Assembly (NCBI RefSeq): GCF_014205295.1
Contig: NZ_JACHNF010000001.1
Location: 1,550,001 to 1,614,000, forward strand
Direction of reading: 5' to 3'
Source of the DNA: Kribbella solani
Lineage (GTDB): Bacteria > Actinomycetota > Actinomycetes > Propionibacteriales > Kribbellaceae
Length of the DNA: 64,000 nt
Position 1 is the stretch's first letter. Each line of letters begins with the position of its first letter. The notes beneath the pieces were generated by a model. It searched no databases and was not told the origin of the DNA. It saw only the letters and a list, made by a program, of their open reading frames with translations. Positions 46,419 to 54,283 of this stretch are shown here, piece by piece. The translations under genes were made by a program, and so were the position numbers.

Positions 46419-47978
46419 TCAGCGTGATGGCACGGCGAGGCGAGTCGGCACCGAGCGGCCCCGGACCGTGACCAGCTCGGTCTCCCGCCACTGATCTGCC
46501 TCGGCTGACTCGGCCTGCGAGACCGCTGCCATTGAGGCGATCAACCTTCCCGGTGCGGTCTTGGCCAGCTCGCTCAGCCGGGACGCCTCGTTCACCGGAT
46601 CACCGATCACGGTGTACTCGTGACGCCGTACATCTCCAACGGTCCCGGCCACCACGATCCCAGCCGTCACCCCGAGGCCGGCGGTTGCCTCCGGCAACTC
46701 CTCGGTAAGCCGCCACGCGAGCTGTCTCCCAGCACTCAACGCGCTACCCGCCGGATCGGCCAGCTCAGCCGGCGCACCGAAGATCGCCAGCGCCGCGTCC
46801 CCGGCGAACTTGTTCACGAACCCGCCCTGCCGGTCCACCTCGTCCACCACGATCGCGAAGAACCGGTTCAGCAGCTTCACCACCTCGGTCGGCGGCCGGT
46901 TCGAGGCGAGCTCGGTCGACCCGACCAGGTCAACGAACAGCACCGCGACGTACCGCTCCTCGCCCCCGAGGCTGTCACTGCTCAAAGCCTCCTTCACCAC
47001 CCCCGGCCCGACGTACCGCCCGAACACGTCGCGAATCCGCTCCCGCTCACGCAACCCGGCCGCCATCCGGTTGAACCCGGCCTGCAACGACCCGAGCTCG
47101 GTCCCGTCGAACACCGGAATGCTCACGTCCAGCCGCCCGTCGCCGATCAGCGTCAGCGCGTCCCGTACCGATCGCACCGGCGCGACCACCGACTTCGCCG
47201 ACAACCAGGTGAGCAGGCAACCGTTGCCGAGCGCCACGATGCCGAGGGCAAGGATCACGATCGACAACCGGGTCGTACTGACATCGCCTTCGATCAGCGA
47301 AAGCACGGCCGCCAGCATCAACCCGGCCACCGGTACGCCGGAGCCGACCGCCCAGAAGAACACCGTCCGCGCCTTCAGCCCAGCGGCCAGCAGCCGGCGT
47401 GGCGGCGGTGAGTCGACCAGCGCCCGCGCCGCCACCGGACGCAGCGCGAACTCGGTCAGCAGGTACGAGACCGCGCAGGTGATGATCATGCCGTCGAACA
47501 CGGTCAGCGCGACCCGCAGCGCGTTCTCCGGCTGCAGCAGCACGGTCATCACGGTGAAAAGCACGGTCGCGACGAACCAGAGCAGTACCTCGATCAGGGT
47601 CAGCCGGAGCGGCAGTTGCAGCGTCGCGATCTGGTCCGCGCGCGTCGCGGGGCGGTCCAGGTCGATCCAGCGGGTGACGCGGCGGGTCAGCCGGGTACTC
47701 CAGACGCAGCCGATCGCCATCGCGACCAGGAAGTACGCGGGCACGGCGATCGCGTCCGCGAGCTGGAGCTGGTCGATCAGCGACGGCCCGGGCAGGACGA
47801 AGACCGCCAGCACGAACACCACCAGCGCGCCGATCAGGTTGGTCCCGATCGAGAACGTGGTCATCAGCAGTTGCAGCCGGACCCGGAGCCGTCGCGGGCT
47901 CTGGTCGGCGGGGCCGAGCAGCCACGAGCCGAACGGCCGCCGTTTCAGTACCAGCTCCGGACCACCCAAACCGGTCAT
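46419..47978 (-). CDS. membrane adenylate/guanylate cyclase, class III, with HAMP domain
   Basis: A 519-residue enzyme resembling the mycobacterial Rv1318c-Rv1320c group. Six membrane helices occupy about residues 35-280, then a HAMP linker (SAKSVVAPVRSVRDAL...ELGSLQAGFNRMAAGL) and a cyclase domain from about 360. Metal-binding Asp are in LFVDLVGSTELA and FAGDAALAIFG, with Lys in NKFAGDA, substrate Asp in TVIGDPVN and transition-state Asn/Arg in NEASRLSE, so it should make cAMP. The start is ATG 47978. Confidence 0.94.
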   Translation of the reverse strand: MTGLGGPELVLKRRPFGSWLLGPADQSPRRLRVRLQLLMTTFSIGTNLIGALVVFVLAVFVLPGPSLIDQLQLADAIAVPAYFLVAMAIGCVWSTRLTRRVTRWIDLDRPATRADQIATLQLPLRLTLIEVLLWFVATVLFTVMTVLLQPENALRVALTVFDGMIITCAVSYLLTEFALRPVAARALVDSPPPRRLLAAGLKARTVFFWAVGSGVPVAGLMLAAVLSLIEGDVSTTRLSIVILALGIVALGNGCLLTWLSAKSVVAPVRSVRDALTLIGDGRLDVSIPVFDGTELGSLQAGFNRMAAGLRERERIRDVFGRYVGPGVVKEALSSDSLGGEERYVAVLFVDLVGSTELASNRPPTEVVKLLNRFFAIVVDEVDRQGGFVNKFAGDAALAIFGAPAELADPAGSALSAGRQLAWRLTEELPEATAGLGVTAGIVVAGTVGDVRRHEYTVIGDPVNEASRLSELAKTAPGRLIASMAAVSQAESAEADQWRETELVTVRGRSVPTRLAVPSR

Positions 47979-48086
47979 GGTGACAGTCTGCCAGCGAAGA
48001 GTTTGGGGGCCGCGACCCAAACGCCGCCTTGACCCGAAAGGAGTGATAGTCGTTGAGCGACTCCGCCGGACAGGACAGGAACGACG

Positions 48087-48698
48087 ATGACCGAGGCGCC
48101 TTTCGAAAGCTCCAGGCCGTACTACGAGGGTCGCGGCAGCTGGCCGAGCATGTACGGGCGATGGACGTACGCCGCGTTGTGGCGTGACGAGTCCGGTGCG
48201 TACAACCTGACACCGGTCGGACCGGCGGTGCGCTCGCACGAAAATGTGCCGCGCTTCGACGGCGACCTGCGGTCGATCGGGCAGAGCAGGCCCGACCCGA
48301 ACACTATCTTCGACGAGGGCACGCGACCGGATCCCGACGTACGGCCGTCCGACCGGCAGCCGGAGGGCGCTTGGGTTCTGGCGGTGATGTCAGAGAACCC
48401 CGGAGAGGTTCCGCACTACCGGTTCACCCCGTTCGGATCCATGCGTTCGGGCGACCCGCTACCGCTCGTCCAGCGGCTGCACGCCGAACGCGCCGAAGGC
48501 CCACTGCGCGCGATGGACAACGGGCTCGGCCGGGCCTACCTGTCGGACGAGCTGGCAGCCGATGGCACGCAGTTCACTCCGCGGAGCGCGTATGAGCGAA
48601 CGGGCGGGCAGGAGTCGTCGACGAACGGCGGTACGCGGCGGTCTGGACCGACTCGTCCAACCAGACAGCTGGTGACGTGCTCCGGTACACGCCATTAG
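48087..48698 (+). CDS. unknown protein, first module of a probable frameshifted two-module gene
   Basis: A 203-residue product of a family I do not recognise. Residues about 22-135 (RWTYAALWRDESGAYNLTPVG, EGAWVLAVMSENPGEVPHYRFTPFGS, RSGDPLPLVQRLHAE) form a module that recurs, in a different frame, just downstream. The last 30 residues are low-complexity and do not match the module, consistent with translation after a frameshift near 48,600. The start ATG 48087 is preceded by AGGACAGGAACG. There is no signal peptide and it has no functional partner. It is divergent from the cyclase gene. Confidence 0.65.
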   Translation: MTEAPFESSRPYYEGRGSWPSMYGRWTYAALWRDESGAYNLTPVGPAVRSHENVPRFDGDLRSIGQSRPDPNTIFDEGTRPDPDVRPSDRQPEGAWVLAVMSENPGEVPHYRFTPFGSMRSGDPLPLVQRLHAERAEGPLRAMDNGLGRAYLSDELAADGTQFTPRSAYERTGGQESSTNGGTRRSGPTRPTRQLVTCSGTRH

Positions 48699-49096
48699 GC
48701 GAGCCGCAGCAGACCCGCGACGTACGCCCGGTGTGGGACGGCGGGGTGCACTCTGTGGTGCCGGCACCCGCCGGGATGGACCACCTTCCCCAGCAGGCGT
48801 GGTCGTCCGACCGGCTGCCGCCGGACGAATGGGTGCTGGGCGTCGTGTCCCAGACGCCGGGACAGACACCAGGCGTCACCTTCGCCGTGGCGGGCGGAAC
48901 CCGGGACGGCGATCCGCGCCCAGTGGTGCAGGCGCTGCTCCACGAGGCAACCACCGCCAGACCAGCGGCGGACGCCGGCAGAGGGCTGACCGGCCTCGCC
49001 TCCCCGGCCGCCATCGGCCGCCCAGCGACGACGCCGGCGGCAACACAGGACCGGACGGCCGGACAGAGCAAGGACCCCCGGACGCCCGGTCTCTAG
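48677..49096 (+). CDS. unknown protein, second module of the probable frameshifted gene
   Basis: A 139-residue frame from GTG 48677. Its frame is open from 48596, just after a TGA, and the codons before the GTG read RRYAAVWTDSSNQTAGDV, matching RWTYAALWRDESGAYNL in the first module. EWVLGVVSQTPGQTPGVTFAVAGGTRDGDPRPVVQALLHEA likewise matches the first module's WVLAVMSENPGE and SGDPLPLVQRLHAE. No start codon is available for the conserved beginning, so a lost base (or a -1 shift) between modules is the simplest explanation. The C-terminus is disordered, rich in Ala, Thr and Pro. Confidence 0.5.
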   Translation: MLRYTPLGEPQQTRDVRPVWDGGVHSVVPAPAGMDHLPQQAWSSDRLPPDEWVLGVVSQTPGQTPGVTFAVAGGTRDGDPRPVVQALLHEATTARPAADAGRGLTGLASPAAIGRPATTPAATQDRTAGQSKDPRTPGL

Positions 49097-49214
49097 TGTC
49101 CTACGCCTGAAATAACCGGGGTTTTGGCACGGTGGTGCGGGTGGCTCAGAATGGCCGTCAGAACGGGCCGGGACGTGGGTACTGTTCCCCGGACGCCTCA
49201 CCCGGGAGTATCCC

Positions 49215-50981
49215 TTGACGCACGATCGCCACTCCTACGCCGAGCCTGCCCTGGTTCGGACCACCCACCTCGAACTCGACCTCGGGCTCGACTTCGAGGC
49301 AAAGGTACTGACCGGCAGTGCCACCCACACTCTTGCCTGGACCGGTGCGGGTGACCGCTTGGTCCTGGACACCCGCGACCTGACCGTGCTGGGGGTGGAA
49401 GGGCAGACGCCCGGCGGCTGGGAGCCGCTCGAGTACGGCCTCGGCGTGCCGGACAAGGAGCTCGGTTCCGCGCTCACGATCCGGACCGCGAGCCATCCGC
49501 GGGTCAAGGTGAGCTACCGGACCGCGCCGACCGCTACGGGTCTGCAGTGGCTGGAGCCGTCGATGACGGCCGGTGGCGTGCTGCCGTTCATGTTCAGCCA
49601 GTCGCAGGCGATCCACGCCCGGAGCTGGGTGCCCACGCAGGACACGCCGAGCGTACGGTTCAGCTACGCCGCGCATGTCACCGCGCCGGCCGAGCTGATG
49701 GTGCTGATGAGCGCCGACAACGGCACGACCTCCCGGCGTACGGGTTCGTACGACGTGGTGATGCCCGAGCCGATCCCCTCGTACCTGCTGGCCATCGCCG
49801 CGGGTGATCTGGTGTTCGAGCCGCTCGGCGAACGGTCCGGCGTGTGGGCCGAGCCGGCCACCGTACGGAGCGCAGCGACCGAGTTCGCCGACACCGAAGA
49901 GATGATGCGGGTCACCGAGGAACTGTTCGGCCCGTACCGCTGGGGTCGCTACGACCTGCTCGTCCTCCCGCCGTCCTTCCCGTACGGCGGGATGGAGAAT
50001 CCGCGGATGACCTTCGCGACGCCGACCGTGGTGATCGGCGACAAGTCGCTGGTCAGCGTGATCGCGCACGAGCTGGCGCACAGCTGGTCCGGCAACCTGG
50101 TCACGCAGGACAGCTGGGACGACATCTGGCTGAACGAGGGCTTCACGTCGTACGTCGAGAACCGGATCGTCGAGGCGGTGTACGGGACCGAGTTCGCCGC
50201 GATGGAAACGGCGATCAAGCAGCACGCGACGGTGGTGAAACTCGATCCGCTGACGCCGGCCGAGCTGGCGACCGAGCTGCCCGGGCTGCATCACCGGTCG
50301 GAGTACCACGGCAACTCGGGCACCGGGCCGCTGAAGGGTTCGTGGTTCCTGTCCTGGCTGGAGGAGCGGTTCACCCGTCAGGTGTTCGACCCGTTCCTGC
50401 GTGGATACTTCGACCAGTTCGCGTTCCGCAGCATCAACACCGACAACTTCGTCGAGCATTTCCGGGAGCACCTGCTGGCGGCGCATCCCGGCGTGGTGAC
50501 CGAGGCGGAGCTGGCCGCGTGGCTGTACGAGCCGGGCATTCCGGCGTTCGCGAAGCGCGCGGTCTCGGCCCGTTTCCAGGGCGTGGACGAGGCGCGTACG
50601 CGCTGGCTGACCACGGGTGAGCTGCCGTTGGGCGCCGAGCAGTGGACTACGCAGGAGTGGCTGCGGATGCTGGACGCGGCGCCTGACGTACTCAGTCCGG
50701 TGCTGTTGCGCCAGCTCGACCGTGCCTTCGGCCTGACCGGCACGGCGAACGGGGAGATCGCTCGCCGGTGGTACCAGATCGTCGCGGCGAGCAGTTACGA
50801 GGCGTCGTACGCGGAGCTGGCCGAGTTCCTCACCAAGGTCGGCCGGATGAAGCTGATCCTCCCGGTCTACCAGGCCCTGGCCGGTACGGACCGCGCGTTC
50901 GCCGCCGAGGTCTTCGAGAAGGCGCGGCCGGGCTACCACCCGATCACCACGGCCGCTGTGCAGAAGATCCTCGGCCAGTAA
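49215..50981 (+). CDS. M1 family aminopeptidase (leukotriene A4 hydrolase-like)
   Basis: A 588-residue zinc metallopeptidase with an N-terminal beta domain and a thermolysin-like catalytic domain. It shows the exopeptidase motif GGMEN (in YGGMENPRMTF), the zinc site HELAHSW followed by NEGFTSYVE, and the C-terminal HEAT-like helices of LTA4-hydrolase-type enzymes. No signal peptide is present, so it is cytoplasmic. The start is TTG 49215, with GGGAG about 9 bases before. The GntR gene begins 32 bp after its stop. Confidence 0.94.
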   Translation: MTHDRHSYAEPALVRTTHLELDLGLDFEAKVLTGSATHTLAWTGAGDRLVLDTRDLTVLGVEGQTPGGWEPLEYGLGVPDKELGSALTIRTASHPRVKVSYRTAPTATGLQWLEPSMTAGGVLPFMFSQSQAIHARSWVPTQDTPSVRFSYAAHVTAPAELMVLMSADNGTTSRRTGSYDVVMPEPIPSYLLAIAAGDLVFEPLGERSGVWAEPATVRSAATEFADTEEMMRVTEELFGPYRWGRYDLLVLPPSFPYGGMENPRMTFATPTVVIGDKSLVSVIAHELAHSWSGNLVTQDSWDDIWLNEGFTSYVENRIVEAVYGTEFAAMETAIKQHATVVKLDPLTPAELATELPGLHHRSEYHGNSGTGPLKGSWFLSWLEERFTRQVFDPFLRGYFDQFAFRSINTDNFVEHFREHLLAAHPGVVTEAELAAWLYEPGIPAFAKRAVSARFQGVDEARTRWLTTGELPLGAEQWTTQEWLRMLDAAPDVLSPVLLRQLDRAFGLTGTANGEIARRWYQIVAASSYEASYAELAEFLTKVGRMKLILPVYQALAGTDRAFAAEVFEKARPGYHPITTAAVQKILGQ

Positions 50982-51012
50982 CCTTGGGCCTCCGACCGGG
51001 AGAGGAGCCAGG

Positions 51013-51717
51013 GTGGAGCCGAGCAGCAGCGTGATCGACGGCGTGGTGGATGGTGGTTTGGCCGTCCGCACGATCGGGGCCGACCATGTCGCGCTCCGGG
51101 AGCAGGTGCTCGCGGAGCTGCGGCGGCGGATCGTCGACGGCGAGTACGAGCAGGGTGAGCGGCTGACCGAAACCCGGCTGGCGGACGACTTCGGAGTGTC
51201 ACGGAACCCGGTCCGCGAGGCGCTGCGGGTGGTCGAGGCCGAGGGCTTCGTGCAGATCCTGCCGCGCCGTGGCGCGGTCGTGGCGACGCTCGACGAGACC
51301 GCGGTGCGGGACCTGTTCGCCGTCCGGCAGCAGCTCGAAACGCTGGCCGCCGGCCTGGCGGCGGAGCGGGCCACGGCCGACGGGATCGCCGAGTTGCGCC
51401 GCCTGATCGAGGCGGCGAACGCGGCGACCGAGGCCGCCGACTTCGATCGGGTCGCCGAGTTGAACAGCGCCTTCCACCGGACCGTGATCGAGATCAGCGG
51501 GAACCGCTGGCTGCACTCGATCTCGGCCGCGATGTACCACCACGTGCACTGGGTGTTCCGGGTCGGCGCCGCGCAGCGCGCACCGCACTCGTCCGGCGAA
51601 CACGTCCGGCTCGTCGACGCGATCGAGGCCGGCGACGCCACCGCCGCGAGTGCCGCCGCCCGCCTGCATGTCGAGGCCGCCGCCGAGGCGGCGCTCGGTC
51701 AGCGACCGACCGCGTAA
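51013..51717 (+). CDS. GntR family regulator, FadR subfamily
   Basis: A 234-residue regulator with an N-terminal winged helix (LREQVLAELRRRIVDGEYEQGERLTETRLADDFGVSRNPVREALRVVEAEG) and a C-terminal all-helical FCD ligand domain whose likely metal ligands are Asp in ADFDRVAELNSAFH and His residues in FHRTVIE, HHVHW and GEHVRL. GTG 51013 follows AGAGGAG. Its 3' end overlaps that of the convergent gamma-glutamyltransferase gene by 19 bp. It is a plausible regulator of neighbouring peptide or amino acid genes. Confidence 0.93.
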   Translation: MEPSSSVIDGVVDGGLAVRTIGADHVALREQVLAELRRRIVDGEYEQGERLTETRLADDFGVSRNPVREALRVVEAEGFVQILPRRGAVVATLDETAVRDLFAVRQQLETLAAGLAAERATADGIAELRRLIEAANAATEAADFDRVAELNSAFHRTVIEISGNRWLHSISAAMYHHVHWVFRVGAAQRAPHSSGEHVRLVDAIEAGDATAASAAARLHVEAAAEAALGQRPTA

Positions 51718-53456
51718 CCCTGCATGCCGCGCGGGTTGGCGGCCGCGGCCAGGATTCCGTCCGGTTCCTTGCGTACGGCGCACAGCCGGCCGAGGATCCA
51801 CGGGTCGGACGTGGTGACGACATGCCCACGGCGTACGAGTTCGTCGCGGATGTGCTTCGCCACCCGGCTCTCGATGACCAGCCCGCCTGGTTCGCTCGCG
51901 CGCGGGTAGAACGACGACGGGAATCCAGTGGTGTGCCAGGCCGGTGCGTCGACCGCTTCTTGGAGGTCGAGGCCGGCGCCGAGGTGCCGCAGCAAGAACA
52001 GCAGCTGCCATTGGTCCTGCTGGTCCCCACCGGGTGATCCGCAGGCCATCACGGGCTCGCCGTCGCGCAGTACGAGCGTCGGCGTCAGTGTGGTGCGCGG
52101 TCGTTTGCCGGGAGCAAGTGAGGCCGGCAGTCCGTCCTCCAGCCAGAACATCTGTGCCCGGCTGCCGAGGCAGAACCCGAGCTCGGGGATGGTCGGCGAC
52201 GACTGCAGCCACCCACCGCTCGGCGTCGCCGAGATCAGGTTGCCCCACCGGTCGACGACATCGACATGACAGGTGTCGCCACGAGTCACTCCGGTGGCGG
52301 AGACGGTCGGCTCACCCGTGGTCGCGTCGCCGGCTTCCTTGCCGGTGGCAACCGATGGCAAACGCGGTTCGCGACCGTCGGGACGACCGGGTCGAAGGTC
52401 GAAGGCGGCATCCGATCCGATCAGCTTCGCGCGCTCGGCCGCGTATGCGGGGGAGAGCAGCGTGTCCAGCGGTACGTCGGCACCGTCGCCGTACCACGCC
52501 TCGCGGTCGGCGTACGAGAGTTTCATCGCCTCGACGGTGGTGTGCACCCCGTCCGCACTGTCCAGATCCACGTCCCCGAGCGCCGCGAGGACCGCGAGCG
52601 ATTGCAGGAGCGCTGGACCTTGTCCCCAGGGACCGGTTTTCGCGACCGTGTAGCCGTTCCAGTCATAGGTTGCCGCGTCTTCCCAACTCGCCTCGAACGC
52701 GGCCAGGTCGGCGCCTGTCACCAGTCCGGCATGAGCGGCGCCGCTGGAATCCCGGTGCGGCAAGCGGGAGAACTTGTCGATCGCCTCCGCGACGAACCCC
52801 TCTCGCCAAGCGTTGCGCGCACCCTCAAGCTGGACGAGCCGGTCGGTCCCGGCCGCTTCGCCTTCGGTCACGAGCCGTTCGAGCGTCGCGGCGTACGCCT
52901 CGTTGCGGAACCGTCCGGTCGCCGGGCGCCCGTCCTGCAACCAGAGCGCGGCCGACGTCGGCCAGTGCTCTTCGAACAGCTGCTGCACGGTCCCGATCGT
53001 CTCCGCGACCCGCGGTACGAGCGGGTGCCCGTTGCGCGCGTACTCGATGGCCGGCTCCAGTACGACGCGCAGCGGCAGCGTCCCGCGATCACGCAGCAAC
53101 AGCAGCCACGCATCGACCGCACCAGGCACCGTCGCGGCGAGCGGACCAGAGCCGGGTACGAGAGTCAGGCCGAGCGACCGGTAGTGCTCGATCGTCGCGC
53201 CCGCCGGCGCGACACCTTGTCCGCACAACACTCGCGGGGCCGGATCCTCGGCGGTCGCGATGATCGCCGGAACCTCGCCACCGGGTCCGTTGAGGTGTGG
53301 CTCGACCACATGCAGGACGAACCCGGCGGCCGCGCCCGCGTCGAACGCGTTCCCGCCGAGTTCCAGGATGCGCATCGCCGACTGTGACGCCAGCCAGTGC
53401 GTGGACGAAACCATCCCGAACGTGCCCCGCAGCGTGGGCCGGGTGGTGAACGTCAT
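51699..53456 (-). CDS. gamma-glutamyltransferase family protein
   Basis: A 585-residue Ntn-hydrolase. It would mature by autocleavage before the Thr in TRGDTCHVDVVDRWGN, giving large and small subunits. GDTCHVDVVD, the GNLIS strand and the small-subunit block CGSPGGDQQDQW resemble, but do not exactly match, canonical GGT (usually GTTHxxVVD and GGSRI), so the substrate may not be glutathione. No signal peptide is present. The gene is followed by a 19-bp convergent overlap with GntR and preceded by two strong hairpins. Confidence 0.88.
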   Translation of the reverse strand: MTFTTRPTLRGTFGMVSSTHWLASQSAMRILELGGNAFDAGAAAGFVLHVVEPHLNGPGGEVPAIIATAEDPAPRVLCGQGVAPAGATIEHYRSLGLTLVPGSGPLAATVPGAVDAWLLLLRDRGTLPLRVVLEPAIEYARNGHPLVPRVAETIGTVQQLFEEHWPTSAALWLQDGRPATGRFRNEAYAATLERLVTEGEAAGTDRLVQLEGARNAWREGFVAEAIDKFSRLPHRDSSGAAHAGLVTGADLAAFEASWEDAATYDWNGYTVAKTGPWGQGPALLQSLAVLAALGDVDLDSADGVHTTVEAMKLSYADREAWYGDGADVPLDTLLSPAYAAERAKLIGSDAAFDLRPGRPDGREPRLPSVATGKEAGDATTGEPTVSATGVTRGDTCHVDVVDRWGNLISATPSGGWLQSSPTIPELGFCLGSRAQMFWLEDGLPASLAPGKRPRTTLTPTLVLRDGEPVMACGSPGGDQQDQWQLLFLLRHLGAGLDLQEAVDAPAWHTTGFPSSFYPRASEPGGLVIESRVAKHIRDELVRRGHVVTTSDPWILGRLCAVRKEPDGILAAAANPRGMQGYAVGR

Positions 53457-53504
53457 CTGCCGACTCTTTCACATGCACAAGGAGCGCGCGCAAGTGATCC
53501 CGCG

Positions 53505-53578
53505 AAGGTTCTCCACTGCTCTTGAGGGTTCTCCACCCGCACACAGGTGGAGAACCCCCAAGAGCAGTGGAGAACCTT
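53505..53578. repeat. 33-bp palindrome with internal direct repeats
   Basis: Arms 53505-53537 and 53546-53578 pair at 32 of 33 positions around an 8-base loop. Each arm carries GGTTCTCCAC twice, so the same strand segment could pair in more than one register. It lies between the GGT start and the GNAT stop. Its architecture resembles the palindrome at 5612-5695. Confidence 0.9.
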
Positions 53579-53584
53579 GTTCCG

Positions 53585-53624
53585 CCGCCTCACCCCGAGG
53601 GCGCGGGCCCTCGGGGTGAGGCGG
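53585..53624 (-). terminator. 18-bp perfect hairpin after the GNAT gene
   Basis: CCGCCTCACCCCGAGGGC (53585-53602) pairs perfectly with 53607-53624 around a 4-base loop. It starts 6 bp beyond the GNAT stop codon at 53630 and only 6 bp from the palindrome at 53505-53578. It is the likely terminator of the GNAT transcript. Confidence 0.85.
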
Positions 53625-53629
53625 ATTGG

Positions 53630-54133
53630 TCAGGCGGTGACGGGGTACGTCAGGAGCCCGGCCGGCACGGTCTGGTCACCGAGCGCGAGCGCCATCAAGT
53701 GCGGTCCGTCGTACTCCGGATGGTGGATACCGAACTCGGTAGCCTGCCGGAACCCGAACCGCGGGTAGTACTCCTTGTGGCCGAGCACCATCATCGCGGG
53801 CTCGGACCGGGTTTGCGCGGCCGCGAGCGCGGCCCGGATCGTCGCGCCCCCGGCGCCGCCACCCTGGTACTCCGGGATGACCGCGACCGGGCCGAGCGAC
53901 AGCACCGGCACGTCACCGACATGGCAGCGGGTCAGCAGCGCGTACGCGATCGGCCGGTCGTCCGGGGTGGTGGCCACGAACAACAGGCCCGGAATCCACG
54001 CGATCGGGTGGTCGCGGTGCGCGTCCAGATAGTCGACCTCAAGCTCGCGGCCGAACGCGGCGCGGGTGATGTCACGGAGCGGCTCGATGTCAGCCGGGGT
54101 CTCGACGCGGGTATGCCAAGAAAGGTTGGACAA
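53630..54133 (-). CDS. GNAT family N-acetyltransferase
   Basis: A 167-residue acetyltransferase. VETPADIEPLRDITRAAFGRE starts the domain, LGPVAVIPEYQGGGAGGATIRAAL holds the acetyl-CoA loop (QGGGAGG) and YYPRFGFRQA is the final motif, as in the YhbS-like subgroup. The start is TTG 54133, behind GAAAGGGAC; no ATG or GTG fits. A 21-codon reading frame with its own strong ribosome-binding site lies immediately upstream on the same transcript (54154-54219). A promoter is seen at 54250-54278. The acceptor is unknown. Confidence 0.88.
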   Translation of the reverse strand: MSNLSWHTRVETPADIEPLRDITRAAFGRELEVDYLDAHRDHPIAWIPGLLFVATTPDDRPIAYALLTRCHVGDVPVLSLGPVAVIPEYQGGGAGGATIRAALAAAQTRSEPAMMVLGHKEYYPRFGFRQATEFGIHHPEYDGPHLMALALGDQTVPAGLLTYPVTA

Positions 54134-54153
54134 CGTAGGTCCCTTTCGGAGAT

Positions 54154-54219
54154 TCAGTAGGTGAATTGCATGACCGTGTACGCCACCGAACGTGCGGCGG
54201 CGCGGAATCGCGCGGTCAT
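54154..54219 (-). CDS. 21-residue upstream ORF / leader peptide before the GNAT gene
   Basis: ATG 54219 opens a 21-codon frame (product MTARFRAAARSVAYTVMQFTY) with AAGGAGG seven bases before it, a better site than that of the GNAT gene itself. The stop at 54154-54156 is 20 bases before the GNAT TTG start, in a different frame. The peptide is basic with a hydrophobic, aromatic end. It may be a translated leader controlling the GNAT gene or a small membrane-active peptide. Confidence 0.55.
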   Translation of the reverse strand: MTARFRAAARSVAYTVMQFTY

Positions 54220-54249
54220 CAACTCGCCTCCTTCTCCGAAGTTGAGAGA

Positions 54250-54278
54250 ACATTAGCAGGGCTGCTTGGACCCGCCAA
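54250..54278 (-). promoter_or_regulatory. promoter of the upstream-ORF/GNAT transcript
   Basis: On the minus strand TTGGCG (54273-54278) and TAATGT (54250-54255) are separated by 17 bp. Initiation near 54243 would give a roughly 24-base leader to the 21-codon ORF. The -35 begins 6 bp after the SWIM gene stop. Confidence 0.6.
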
Positions 54279-54283
54279 ACTGA

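Noticed and set aside
46320..46420. CRISPR-like array
   Set aside because: The units are directly adjacent with 4-5-base linkers, not spacers of 25-40 bp, and no cas genes are present. It is a minisatellite.
48592..48673. A separate short gene starting at ATG 48592
   Set aside because: It is a third reading frame with an Arg-rich product, and both homologous modules lie in the other two frames.
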